This document shows positions 6,619-13,863 of a stretch of 26,488 nt of DNA, in pieces; the first letter of the stretch is position 1; the number at the start of each line of letters is the position of its first letter. The DNA lies in NCBI GenBank assembly GCA_002331255.1, contig DCZD01000007.1:1-26488 (forward strand), read 5' to 3'. Origin of the DNA: Acidimicrobiaceae bacterium UBA2093 (GTDB taxonomy: Bacteria; Actinomycetota; Acidimicrobiia; Acidimicrobiales; Ilumatobacteraceae). The translations under genes were made by a program, and so were the position numbers. The notes under the pieces were generated by a model. The model worked only from the letters and a program-made list of their open reading frames with translations, ran no database searches and had not been told where the DNA came from.

Positions 6619-7251
6619 ATGTCGAGTGTGGCCCACGAACCTGAACGAGTACCTCGCTCGTTGTCAGATCTCACATCTGGTCATGTGCTGAACGGTGCAC
6701 TTTTTGCTGCACGACACGCCACTCAAGACATCATCGCAGTCGATGAGCCTTTGAGCGTGGCCTTCGATGTCGGTGGCATGCGTCGTGGCACCGTGATCGC
6801 ATGCACTGGTATCGCAGCTGCTTCGGCAGCTCTGTCATTGGTTGCTGCTGCCACCCGACAAGGTGCGTGGTTGGCGTGTGTCGATGTGCCATTTCTTTCC
6901 ATGAGTGCTGCTGAAGAGCGTGGGGTGGCGCTCGAACGTGTGGTGCGTGTCGGGGTTCCATCGGTTGCTTCTCGGTCACGTGTCTTGGGCGCACTCATCG
7001 AAGGGTTCGATGTTGTGTTGTTGTCGAAGTGGGGGTGTAGCCCCAGCGAGGCACGACGGCTTGTGTCGCGTGTACGCGCTCTCTCCACCGTGTTGGTGGT
7101 GTTGGAAGACTCCGACATGTGTGTCGCTGACGTGCGTCTGCGTACCACTGCTGCGCGGTGGTGTGTCGACTCACATGCACGTCATCGCGACGTCACTGTC
7201 GACGTCAGTGGTAAGCGTGTGCGCCCACGACAGTGCACGGTTCGAATGTGA
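6619..7251 (+). CDS. imuA': ImuA'-type RecA-like protein of the SOS mutasome
   Basis: This 210-residue protein sits directly downstream of an SOS box and overlaps imuB. It is about the length of actinobacterial ImuA' and has the weak RecA-like fold pattern: VGGMRRGTVIACTGIAAASAALSLVAAATRQGAWLACVD, then GFDVVLLS and LSTVLVVLEDSD strands. The place of a Walker A loop (GTVIACTGIAAAS) has no GKT/GKS lysine, so ATP binding is probably lost. ImuA' is known to work with ImuB and DnaE2 in damage-induced error-prone synthesis, recruited to blocked forks. The call rests on position and length more than on sequence motifs, since this family diverges quickly. Its ATG is set by the leaderless promoter. 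The last codons ATG-TGA contain the imuB start. Confidence 0.82.
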   Translation: MSSVAHEPERVPRSLSDLTSGHVLNGALFAARHATQDIIAVDEPLSVAFDVGGMRRGTVIACTGIAAASAALSLVAAATRQGAWLACVDVPFLSMSAAEERGVALERVVRVGVPSVASRSRVLGALIEGFDVVLLSKWGCSPSEARRLVSRVRALSTVLVVLEDSDMCVADVRLRTTAARWCVDSHARHRDVTVDVSGKRVRPRQCTVRM

Positions 7252-8798
7252 ACGTGTCGGTATCGGGTGTGTCGTCTGCGGCGGTGTCGATCGCCACGCG
7301 ACCAGTGCGCACTGCAGCGGTGGTTTTTCCACGTTGGCTTGATGTCGCCACTGATGCCACGCGCCCAGAGGACACGCCACAACACGAGTTCGAGCAAGTC
7401 GTGCGTCAAATCGCCAATATGGTCCCACTCGTGCATGTGCACGCCCCTGGTGTCGCCTTGTTGTCCAGTCGTGGCCCATCCCGCTACTTCGGTGGTGACG
7501 AGCCGATGGCTCGTCACTTGCATGACATCTCGCAGTATCCGTCCCGATCGCACGGTGTCGGTGTGGCCGATGGTCGGTGTGCGGCCTTGGTGGCCGCTCA
7601 CATCGCGGCACGACGTGGTGAACCCGTCGTCGTTCCTGTCGGCACCTCCCAGCATTTCCTCGCGCCAGCACCGGTGTCAGTGCTTGAGACGTGCGCCGAT
7701 ATCTCAACAGAAACCGTGCACTTGTTGGTACGACTCGGCATGAAGACCTGTGGTGGTGTCGCGGGTATCGAAGAACGTCTTTTGGTCGACCGTTTCGGTG
7801 ACGAAGGCCGACGCATCTTTCATTTGGTGCGTGGAGCCGATGTCGAACACTTGGTGCCACGGGTACCTCCATCCGACTTCTCGCGTCGATGGGTGTCAGA
7901 TGAGCCACTACCCACGGTGTCCATGGTGCTTGGTCGCGTGCAACTCGACTGCTCTGGCATCGTCGGCGCGATGGCAGACCGCGGTGTGCAGTGCACGCGC
8001 ATGCACATCACCGTCGAAAGTGACCATGGTGAAATGAACCAACGCATCTGGCATCAGCCACGCGGGTTCACCGCCACTGGCCTGATCGACAGGCTGCGCT
8101 GGCAATTGTCCGGCTGGGGGACAGAAGCACACTCTGTCGCACCGACTGCAGGCATCGTCGGCGTTCGTTTTGAACCACTCGAAGTGCGCGTCGCTACGTG
8201 CACGCAAGAAGAACTGTGGGGAGGGTCGCGAGAGCGTGATGAGCGTGCAGCTCGTGCGGTCACCATGGTGTTGTCTATCCACCCGCAAGTAACTGCCACC
8301 GTCATCGAGTGGACCGGTGGTCGAAGCACGGCCACACAGTTCGAAGACATCGACGCACGAGTCGTCGACCTCGCCGATTCGATGGCGGCACAACAGCGAG
8401 TCCGAGAAGGTCGAGGTGTGGCGCGACAGTGGAGAGGGGCGTTGCCACGTCCTTTGCCGACCACGGTGTTCGCGCCGGCACTGAAAGTACAACTGCTCGA
8501 TCAGCGACAATGCCCCGTGTTTGTCACGGGTCGACACGAATTGTCGGCATCACCAACGTTCGTCGTCATCGATGCGCGACACATAGCTAAGGCACAGGCG
8601 GTAAAACCTGGAACATTCGCCATCGCCACGTGGGCCGGGCCGTGGCCAGTGGAAGAACGATGGTGGGACCCCATGAGGCGGCGACGGTTGGCGCGTCTAC
8701 AAGTAGTTGTCGGTGCCGAACACACAGGTGGTGATGACACGGTGTATCTGTTGAGCGCCGAGCAACGCGAGTGGTCGCTCGTTGCTCTATATGGCTGA
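7248..8798 (+). CDS. imuB: ImuB, catalytically inactive Y-family polymerase-like adaptor of the mutasome
   Basis: This 516-residue protein has ImuB hallmarks: a Y-family-like N-terminus (VFPRWLDVATDA) without the metal-binding Asp motif of active DinB polymerases, then LLSSRGPSRYFGGDE, GVADGRCAALVAAHIAARRG, little-finger-like RLRWQLSGWG and the ending GPWPVEERWWDPMRRRRLARLQVV. A QEELWG motif at residues 320-325, followed by RERDERAARAV, is at the place where mycobacterial ImuB carries its beta-clamp-binding QLxLWG sequence. ImuB is the scaffold linking the clamp, ImuA' and DnaE2. The GTG at 7248 overlaps the imuA' stop as GTGA; an earlier in-frame GTG at 7233 is less likely. It is expressed from the SOS promoter at 6607. 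Confidence 0.9.
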   Translation: MNVSVSGVSSAAVSIATRPVRTAAVVFPRWLDVATDATRPEDTPQHEFEQVVRQIANMVPLVHVHAPGVALLSSRGPSRYFGGDEPMARHLHDISQYPSRSHGVGVADGRCAALVAAHIAARRGEPVVVPVGTSQHFLAPAPVSVLETCADISTETVHLLVRLGMKTCGGVAGIEERLLVDRFGDEGRRIFHLVRGADVEHLVPRVPPSDFSRRWVSDEPLPTVSMVLGRVQLDCSGIVGAMADRGVQCTRMHITVESDHGEMNQRIWHQPRGFTATGLIDRLRWQLSGWGTEAHSVAPTAGIVGVRFEPLEVRVATCTQEELWGGSRERDERAARAVTMVLSIHPQVTATVIEWTGGRSTATQFEDIDARVVDLADSMAAQQRVREGRGVARQWRGALPRPLPTTVFAPALKVQLLDQRQCPVFVTGRHELSASPTFVVIDARHIAKAQAVKPGTFAIATWAGPWPVEERWWDPMRRRRLARLQVVVGAEHTGGDDTVYLLSAEQREWSLVALYG

Positions 8799-8824
8799 CG
8801 AACACGTTCTGACACACTGTGTGG

Positions 8825-9352
8825 GTGTATGTCGAGGAGTTGCTCAGAGTGCTCGCCTCACATTCGCCAATCGATGAGCGCGAAGCATCTTCGATTACGC
8901 AGATGCTCAAGATTGTCCCCACGTTGTCGTCGCCATTCGACGAGGGAGCCGATGCGGTGCATGTGACGGCGTCTGCAGTGGTTGTCGACGACCCAGATCA
9001 TGTGCGTCATGTGGTCTTGCATAAACACAAGCGTCTCGGTCTGTGGTTGCAACCCGGCGGACACATTGAGCCGGGTGAGACGATCGCAACGGCAGCGCTA
9101 CGCGAAGCGCGTGAAGAGACGGGACTTGACGTCAGCCATTTGAACATCAAACGTTTCTTTCACTGCGATGTGCACCCCGGCCCGCGTGGTCACACCCACC
9201 TCGACGTGCGATATGTGCTGGTGGCCCCGTTTGTGACGCCGACACCACCGATGGGTGAGAGCCAAGATGTGCGTTGGTTCACCTTGGCTGACGCAGAGTC
9301 CATCGCCGATGCAGGGCTTCGCGGGGCACTGCTGGCCCTCCATCAGCTCTAG
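8825..9352 (+). CDS. NUDIX hydrolase lying between imuB and dnaE2
   Basis: This protein of about 175 residues has a complete NUDIX box, GHIEPGE-x7-REAREETGL, preceded by VVLHKHKRLGLWLQPGG, the usual strand before the box. The family cleaves nucleoside diphosphates linked to another moiety; this subgroup resembles general NUDIX proteins with an N-terminal helical segment (YVEELLRVLASHSPIDERE). The start is uncertain. GTG 8819 and GTG 8825 are both in frame, and a weak CACACT at 8813-8818 sits 6 nt before 8825, suggesting either a weak leaderless promoter or cotranscription with imuB, which ends 26 nt upstream. Its position inside the mutasome cluster suggests nucleotide-pool sanitation during SOS, but that is inference. 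Confidence 0.88.
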   Translation: MYVEELLRVLASHSPIDEREASSITQMLKIVPTLSSPFDEGADAVHVTASAVVVDDPDHVRHVVLHKHKRLGLWLQPGGHIEPGETIATAALREAREETGLDVSHLNIKRFFHCDVHPGPRGHTHLDVRYVLVAPFVTPTPPMGESQDVRWFTLADAESIADAGLRGALLALHQL

Positions 9353-9369
9353 ATCCGTCAGTTCCAGTT

Positions 9370-9392
9370 AGGGGACCGCCCCTAGCGGGGCG
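9370..9392. other. two mutually exclusive hairpins before the dnaE2 promoter
   Basis: AGGGG (9370-9374) can pair with CCCCT (9379-9383), or CGCCCC (9377-9382) with GGGGCG (9387-9392) around TAGC. The second stem overlaps the edge of the SOS box. There is no T run, so it is not a classical terminator. It may end or slow the NUDIX transcript. Confidence 0.4.
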
Positions 9393-9405
9393 AACATATG
9401 TTCGG
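9390..9405. promoter_or_regulatory. SOS box (LexA operator) of dnaE2
   Basis: GCGAACATATGTTCGG contains the same CGAACATATGTTCG core as the imuA' operator and again directly abuts the -10. The ATG inside the palindrome (9398) is in frame with dnaE2 but cannot be the true start if this promoter is used. Confidence 0.92.
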
Positions 9406-9411
9406 TACGCT
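9406..9411 (+). promoter_or_regulatory. -10 element TACGCT of dnaE2 (leaderless, SOS-controlled)
   Basis: TACGCT is followed by 7 nt and an in-frame GTG at 9419. It has the same operator/-10/start geometry as imuA'. Confidence 0.65.
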
Positions 9412-9418
9412 CTACCGG

Positions 9419-12400
9419 GTGGAGGGTCCCGAACAGCGACGTACGAACGGTCGCGCACCGTCAAGTCCGTCATGGAATGGTGGGGGCGACGGGCCGGCGT
9501 GGGGCGCCAAACGCCAACCCTTCGAGCCACGCGATGACATTTTGCAGTTGTCGCGTCATGCGTCGAGTGTGGTGCCGTACGCCGAGTTGCATTGTCGATC
9601 CAACTTTTCTTTTCTCTCTGGTGCTGCACATCCGGAACAGCTCGTCGAATGTGCAGTCGAGTTGGGGTTATCGGCATTGGCCCTCACCGACCGCAACGGT
9701 TTCTACGGAGTCGTTCGTTTCGCTGAAGCTGCACGCACTCTTGAGATGCCGACAATCTTCGGAGTCGAATTGTGGTGTGACGGGTTTTCTGGGCCTGTCT
9801 CATCTGGTGACATTGTGTTCATCGCCGATGGCCCCGCAGGGTATGCGCGACTGTCACGTGCCATCAGTGCGGCACAATTCGCCGGTTCGAAGAACGCACC
9901 AAAGGCGCATGTGTCATCGTTTGCCGATGCGGTGAATGATGCGGCGTGGGTGCTCACCGGCGGTGTTGGCGGGGCAGTGGTGCGCGCACTTGAACAACAC
10001 GGCCCTGCAGTCGCCGATCATGTCGTCGCTCAACTTGTCGATGCCTTCGGGCGAGACCGGGTGCTCGTTGAATTGTGGGACCACGGTGATCCGCTCGATG
10101 TCGCACGCAATGACGAGTTGGTGCGCATCGCTGCCCGTCACGACCTTGATTGCGTGGCGAGCAACAACGTCTTCTATGCAGTGCCAGAGCAACATCGTGT
10201 CGCTTCAGCATTCGCAGCCATCAATCAACGCAGTTCGCTCGACGACATCGACCATCGTTTGCCGGTCGCAGCCACCGCATACCTACGTAGTGGGGCAGAG
10301 CAATTGCGGCGATTTGCGCGCTATCCCGGGGTCGTGGAAGCAGCTGCTCGTATCGGCTCGTGTGCTGCTTTCGATTTGGCGCTCGTCGCTCCGAAATTGC
10401 CGCCGTTTCCTTGTCCCGATGGGCACGATGAAATGAGTTATCTACGCGAGTTGGTACGCCACGGTGCGACGGCTCGTTACGGCACGCGTCCGACCACCGG
10501 AGAGGACCTGTCGTTGCGTGCACGAGCATGGTCGACCATCGATCATGAGTTGGAGGTCATAGAGACACTCGGCTTTGCCGGTTACTTCTTGGTGGTGTGG
10601 GACATCGTCGAGTTCTGTCGTCGCCATTCGATTTTGTGCCAAGGCCGGGGCAGTGCAGCAAACAGCGCAGTGTGTTACGCACTTGGCATCACCAAGGCCG
10701 ACGCCGTGTCGCTGGGGCTGTTGTTTGAACGCTTTCTCTCGCCTGAACGCGATGGTCCGCCTGACATCGACATCGACATTGAGAGTGGACGACGCGAAGA
10801 GGTCATTCAGTACGTGTACGCACGTCACGGTCGCGAACATGCGGCCCAGGTGGCCAACGTCATCACGTATCGTGCCCGCTCGGCGGTGCGTGATGTTGCG
10901 CGTGCGTTCGGCCACCCCGTCGAGCAACAAAACACGTGGAGTAAACAGGTCGACATGTGGGGAAGCGTCGCCACCACCGCGTCTTTGCCTGACCGCGACA
11001 TCACTGACGAGGTGCTCGATATGGCTGCACGCATCGAGGACATGCCGCGACATCTCGGCATTCACTCTGGTGGCATGGTCATCTGCGATCGCCCTGTGGT
11101 GGAAGTGTGTCCGGTCGAATGGGCGCGCATGCGTGATCGCAGTGTGTTGCAGTGGGACAAAGACGACTGCGCCGCTGTCGGTCTGGTGAAGTTCGACTTG
11201 CTGGGTCTCGGCATGCTCTCGGCGCTGCACAATGCCATCGACTTCATCGCGGAACACCGCGGGTATGACCTTGATCTTGCAGCGCTGCCACAAGAAGACG
11301 AGGTGTACGCGATGTTGTGTCGTGCCGACACGGTTGGAGTGTTCCAGATCGAGTCGCGTGCACAGATGTCGACGTTGCCACGTCTCAAGCCGCGCCGGTT
11401 CTACGACCTTGTGGTCGAGGTCGCGCTCATCCGGCCCGGACCCATTCAAGGCGGCTCTGTGCACCCGTATATCCGTCGGCGTAACGGCAAAGAGCCGGTC
11501 ACGTATCTGCATCCGTTGCTGGAGAACAGTCTTGGCAAGACCCTTGGTGTTCCACTCTTCCAAGAGCAACTCATGCAGATGGCCATCGATGTCGCGGGGT
11601 TCACGCCGTCAGAAGCCGACCAACTTCGTCAAGCAATGGGGAGCAAACGTTCGCAAGCGCGTATGTGGCGGTTGCGCGAGCGGTTGTATGCCGGAATGGC
11701 TGAGCGCGGCATCACCGGTGCCATCGCCGACGAGATTTTCGAGAAGATGCGTGCGTTTGCGAACTACGGGTTCCCCGAGAGCCATTCGGTGAGCTTTGCG
11801 TACCTCGTCTATGCCTCGTCATGGATCAAGTTGCATGAGCCGGCGGTGTTCTGTGCATCGTTGTTGAACGCCCAACCGATGGGTTTTTGGTCGCCGCATA
11901 CGCTCGTGCAAGATGCACGTCGTCACGGGGTGGTGGTGCACACTCCCGACATCAACGCATCTTCTGCTGATGCGGTACTTGAGTCATGTGACGACTCGAA
12001 TGGTTCGCTCGCGGTGAGGCTTGGGCTTGCCTCGGTGCGCGGAGTCGGGGATCAGTTGGCTCGTCGTATCACCGATGCTCGACCGTTCACCAGTGTCGAG
12101 GACCTCAGTCGTCGTGTCGACGGACTCACCAAGCGCCATGTCGAGACCTTGGCGACAGCCGGAGTCTTTTCTGAAAGTTTCGGAGTCGATCGGCGAAGTG
12201 CGTTGTGGAAGGCGGGTCAACACGTGTCGGGCAGTGTCGACAGGTTGCAGGGTGTGGCTGCGGTCGACACCACACCTGCTTTGCCCGGAATGGAACCGAT
12301 TGAAGTCGCAATCGCCGATCTGTGGTCCACAGGTATCTCGCCGAATGGTCACCCAACACGTTTCTTGCGGGACGAACTGACGCGGCGCGGAGTGTCCACC

Positions 12401-12703
12401 GCTGATCAGCTGGCTCAGTTGCCGAATCGCAGCAAGGTCGTGGTGGCCGGAGTGGTGACGCATCGACAGCGCCCCATGACCGCTCGCGGTGCCACCTTCA
12501 TCAGCCTTGAAGACGAGACCGGTCTCATCAACGTCATCTGTTCGCGCGGATGTTGGCAACGGCACCGTCTGGTCGCGCGTGATGCATCGGCACTTTTGGT
12601 GCGCGGTGTTGCTGAGTGCGCTGACGGCGTGGTGAACATCATTGCTGAATCACTTGTCGCGTTGTTCGGAGTTCCGGTCGTGGCTAGTCGAGACTTTCGC
12701 TGA
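9419..12703 (+). CDS. dnaE2: error-prone DNA polymerase DnaE2 (alpha subunit of the SOS mutasome)
   Basis: This 1,094-residue protein has the usual DnaE2 length. After a variable 50-residue N-terminus, the PHP domain begins with YAELHCRSNFSFLSGA (residue 54 on) and ALALTDRNGFYGVVRF. The C-family polymerase core carries FLVVWDIVEFCRR, CQGRGSAANSAVCYALGI and the catalytic acid motif PDIDIDIESGRREE with Asp 449, 451 and 453. YGFPESHSVSFAYLVYASSW and a C-terminal OB fold (VVVAGVVTHRQRPMTARG) follow. IESGRREE matches the DnaE2 rather than the replicative DnaE1 pattern. It performs lesion bypass with ImuA' and ImuB. GTG 9419 is preferred to ATG 9398, which lies inside the SOS box. It converges with the minus-strand NUDIX gene, 21 bp away. 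Confidence 0.96.
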   Translation: MEGPEQRRTNGRAPSSPSWNGGGDGPAWGAKRQPFEPRDDILQLSRHASSVVPYAELHCRSNFSFLSGAAHPEQLVECAVELGLSALALTDRNGFYGVVRFAEAARTLEMPTIFGVELWCDGFSGPVSSGDIVFIADGPAGYARLSRAISAAQFAGSKNAPKAHVSSFADAVNDAAWVLTGGVGGAVVRALEQHGPAVADHVVAQLVDAFGRDRVLVELWDHGDPLDVARNDELVRIAARHDLDCVASNNVFYAVPEQHRVASAFAAINQRSSLDDIDHRLPVAATAYLRSGAEQLRRFARYPGVVEAAARIGSCAAFDLALVAPKLPPFPCPDGHDEMSYLRELVRHGATARYGTRPTTGEDLSLRARAWSTIDHELEVIETLGFAGYFLVVWDIVEFCRRHSILCQGRGSAANSAVCYALGITKADAVSLGLLFERFLSPERDGPPDIDIDIESGRREEVIQYVYARHGREHAAQVANVITYRARSAVRDVARAFGHPVEQQNTWSKQVDMWGSVATTASLPDRDITDEVLDMAARIEDMPRHLGIHSGGMVICDRPVVEVCPVEWARMRDRSVLQWDKDDCAAVGLVKFDLLGLGMLSALHNAIDFIAEHRGYDLDLAALPQEDEVYAMLCRADTVGVFQIESRAQMSTLPRLKPRRFYDLVVEVALIRPGPIQGGSVHPYIRRRNGKEPVTYLHPLLENSLGKTLGVPLFQEQLMQMAIDVAGFTPSEADQLRQAMGSKRSQARMWRLRERLYAGMAERGITGAIADEIFEKMRAFANYGFPESHSVSFAYLVYASSWIKLHEPAVFCASLLNAQPMGFWSPHTLVQDARRHGVVVHTPDINASSADAVLESCDDSNGSLAVRLGLASVRGVGDQLARRITDARPFTSVEDLSRRVDGLTKRHVETLATAGVFSESFGVDRRSALWKAGQHVSGSVDRLQGVAAVDTTPALPGMEPIEVAIADLWSTGISPNGHPTRFLRDELTRRGVSTADQLAQLPNRSKVVVAGVVTHRQRPMTARGATFISLEDETGLINVICSRGCWQRHRLVARDASALLVRGVAECADGVVNIIAESLVALFGVPVVASRDFR

Positions 12704-12724
12704 CTGTCACCTGCGACGACATCG

Positions 12725-13252
12725 TCAAATTCGGCGTCTACGTCGACTCAGGTATTCCTCGAGGCCTTCTTGGTGTAACTGCAGTGGTCGCGGAGGAACT
12801 CCGGCCTCGATGACCTGATGCACGATGTCGGCTAGTTCGATTGGTGCAAAGAAATCGTCACCGTCGTAGTCACGCAATTCTTCAAGTGGCCACCACCGGA
12901 TCGCCGACACGTTTTCCGCCGCCAGTTGATCGGGCGACAGAAGTGGCTGCGGATCGAAATAGTCAGTGTGCACCATGTATGCAAAGTCGCGCTGTCCGTC
13001 CCACGTGCTGTTGAACATCGGCATCACGTGTGTGCGTGTCCACACGTGTGGACCAATGATTGGGTCATTCAGTCCGACTTCTTCAGCCAGCTCACGAGAC
13101 AACGCATCGTGATGCGCTTCTCCGGCCTCAATGCCGCCACCGGGAAGCAACCAGACGGCGCCATCTGGAAACTGAAGACGCACGAGTAACACTCGACGGT
13201 CGCTGTCGATGATGAGACCGCGTACGGCTTCACGAATGTTGAGGTCCTTCAT
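12725..13252 (-). CDS. NUDIX hydrolase
   Basis: This 175-residue protein starts MKDLNIREAVRGLIIDSDRRVLLVRL. It has a full NUDIX box, GGIEAGE-x7-RELAEEVGL, after VWLLPGG, then a C-terminal FAYMVHTDYFD and AIRWWPLEELRDY. It therefore looks like an active Mg-dependent nucleotide-linked pyrophosphatase, though its substrate cannot be named. The C-terminus is rich in Arg (LSRRRRRI). The ATG at 13252 overlaps the stop of the upstream DUF3039-type gene as ATGA, indicating coupling; the longer open frame up to 13360 runs through that gene. It differs clearly in sequence from the NUDIX protein at 8825. Confidence 0.92.
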   Translation of the reverse strand: MKDLNIREAVRGLIIDSDRRVLLVRLQFPDGAVWLLPGGGIEAGEAHHDALSRELAEEVGLNDPIIGPHVWTRTHVMPMFNSTWDGQRDFAYMVHTDYFDPQPLLSPDQLAAENVSAIRWWPLEELRDYDGDDFFAPIELADIVHQVIEAGVPPRPLQLHQEGLEEYLSRRRRRI

Positions 13253-13554
13253 TCGGACGGGTTCTCTCCGAGGTTCTCGTTGAACATGCGATAGGTGTCG
13301 TAGATGTCGCGGCATTTCTGGCACATCGGAAGTTGTTTCGGATCGCGCGAAGGCACCCACACATGGCCACAGAGAGCCTCAAGAGGCGTACCGTTCACAC
13401 GCGCTTCAAGCACTTTGGCTGCAGCAGATTCTCCTGGTTCGGTCTTGACAATGTGGGCCACGACCGGCTCGCTCGTTTCCGGTACGTGCTCTGTGGACGG
13501 GACCGCTTCGGCAGGTCTGGTCTGTAGCGGGGCCACCGTTGAAGCACTCACCAT
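13249..13554 (-). CDS. DUF3039-type small zinc-ribbon protein
   Basis: This protein of about 101 residues has the C-terminal motif ALCGHVWVPSRDPKQLPMCQKC, with C62, H64, C78 and C81 as probable zinc ligands, then DIYDTYRMF. This is the pattern of the actinobacterial DUF3039 family, of unknown function. The N-terminal 40 residues are Pro/Glu/Thr-rich and probably disordered. ATG 13554 gives the usual length; a TTTACT (13567-13562 on the minus strand) sits 7 nt before it and could be a weak -10. The frame continues to an ATG at 13599, which would overlap the divergent fmdB-like start. It is coupled to the downstream NUDIX gene. Confidence 0.82.
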   Translation of the reverse strand: MVSASTVAPLQTRPAEAVPSTEHVPETSEPVVAHIVKTEPGESAAAKVLEARVNGTPLEALCGHVWVPSRDPKQLPMCQKCRDIYDTYRMFNENLGENPSE

Positions 13555-13585
13555 GAGCGCTAGTAAAGCACGAAGTGTGGTGACG

Positions 13586-13591
13586 TACACT
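13586..13591 (+). promoter_or_regulatory. -10 element TACACT of the FmdB-family gene (leaderless)
   Basis: TACACT followed by 6 nt and ATG 13598. It is divergent from the DUF3039-type gene. Confidence 0.6.
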
Positions 13592-13597
13592 TGTTCC

Positions 13598-13825
13598 ATG
13601 CCGTTGTACGAGTTTCGCTGCAAGTCCTGTGACTCCACGTTCGAAGAGCGTCGTCCCATGAGTGAAGCGAGTGCTCCAGCCACCTGCCCGAATGGTCACG
13701 ACAACGCGGTGCGCGTGCTCAGTGTGTTCGCGTCTGTGGGCGCCAATGGTTCGGCGGCACCTACTGCTGCGCCGTCCATGCCGATGGGCGGGGGTTGTTG
13801 CGGCGGCTCCTGCCACCCACATTGA
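13598..13825 (+). CDS. FmdB-family zinc-ribbon protein
   Basis: This 75-residue protein begins MPLYEFRCKSCDSTFEERRPM with a second pair TCPNGH, the FmdB/CxxC_CxxC_SSSS zinc-ribbon signature. In most members both pairs are CxxC; here the second is C-x-x-x-H (CPNGH), so the fourth ligand may be His. The C-terminus after an Ala/Pro/Ser linker is GGGCCGGSCHPH, a second Cys/His cluster that could bind metal. The function of the family is not settled; proposals include regulation and metal or RNA binding. It is a single-gene unit with a leaderless promoter and converges with the rhomboid gene. Confidence 0.88.
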   Translation: MPLYEFRCKSCDSTFEERRPMSEASAPATCPNGHDNAVRVLSVFASVGANGSAAPTAAPSMPMGGGCCGGSCHPH

Positions 13826-13863
13826 TCAACTGAGCGTGACGCGCCGCCAGCGCGCCGTTTGAG

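Noticed and set aside
8799..8810. CGAACACGTTCT just after imuB as a third SOS box
   Set aside because: The arms GAAC and GTTC are separated by 2 bases, not the 4 of the two clear operators, and no good -10 abuts it.
9398..9418. ATG 9398 as the dnaE2 start
   Set aside because: It lies inside the SOS palindrome and upstream of the predicted transcript start; GTG 9419 fits the -10 and has the same spacing as imuA'.
10442..11569. Long minus-strand open frame inside dnaE2 (375 residues)
   Set aside because: It is a shadow of the dnaE2 reading frame. The protein has no recognisable domain and dnaE2 motifs cover the region continuously.
13838..13862. GC-rich hairpin between the FmdB and rhomboid genes as a bidirectional terminator
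   Set aside because: The stem CGCGC/GCGCG is only 5 bp before a mismatch, and only three T follow, so it is too weak to annotate.
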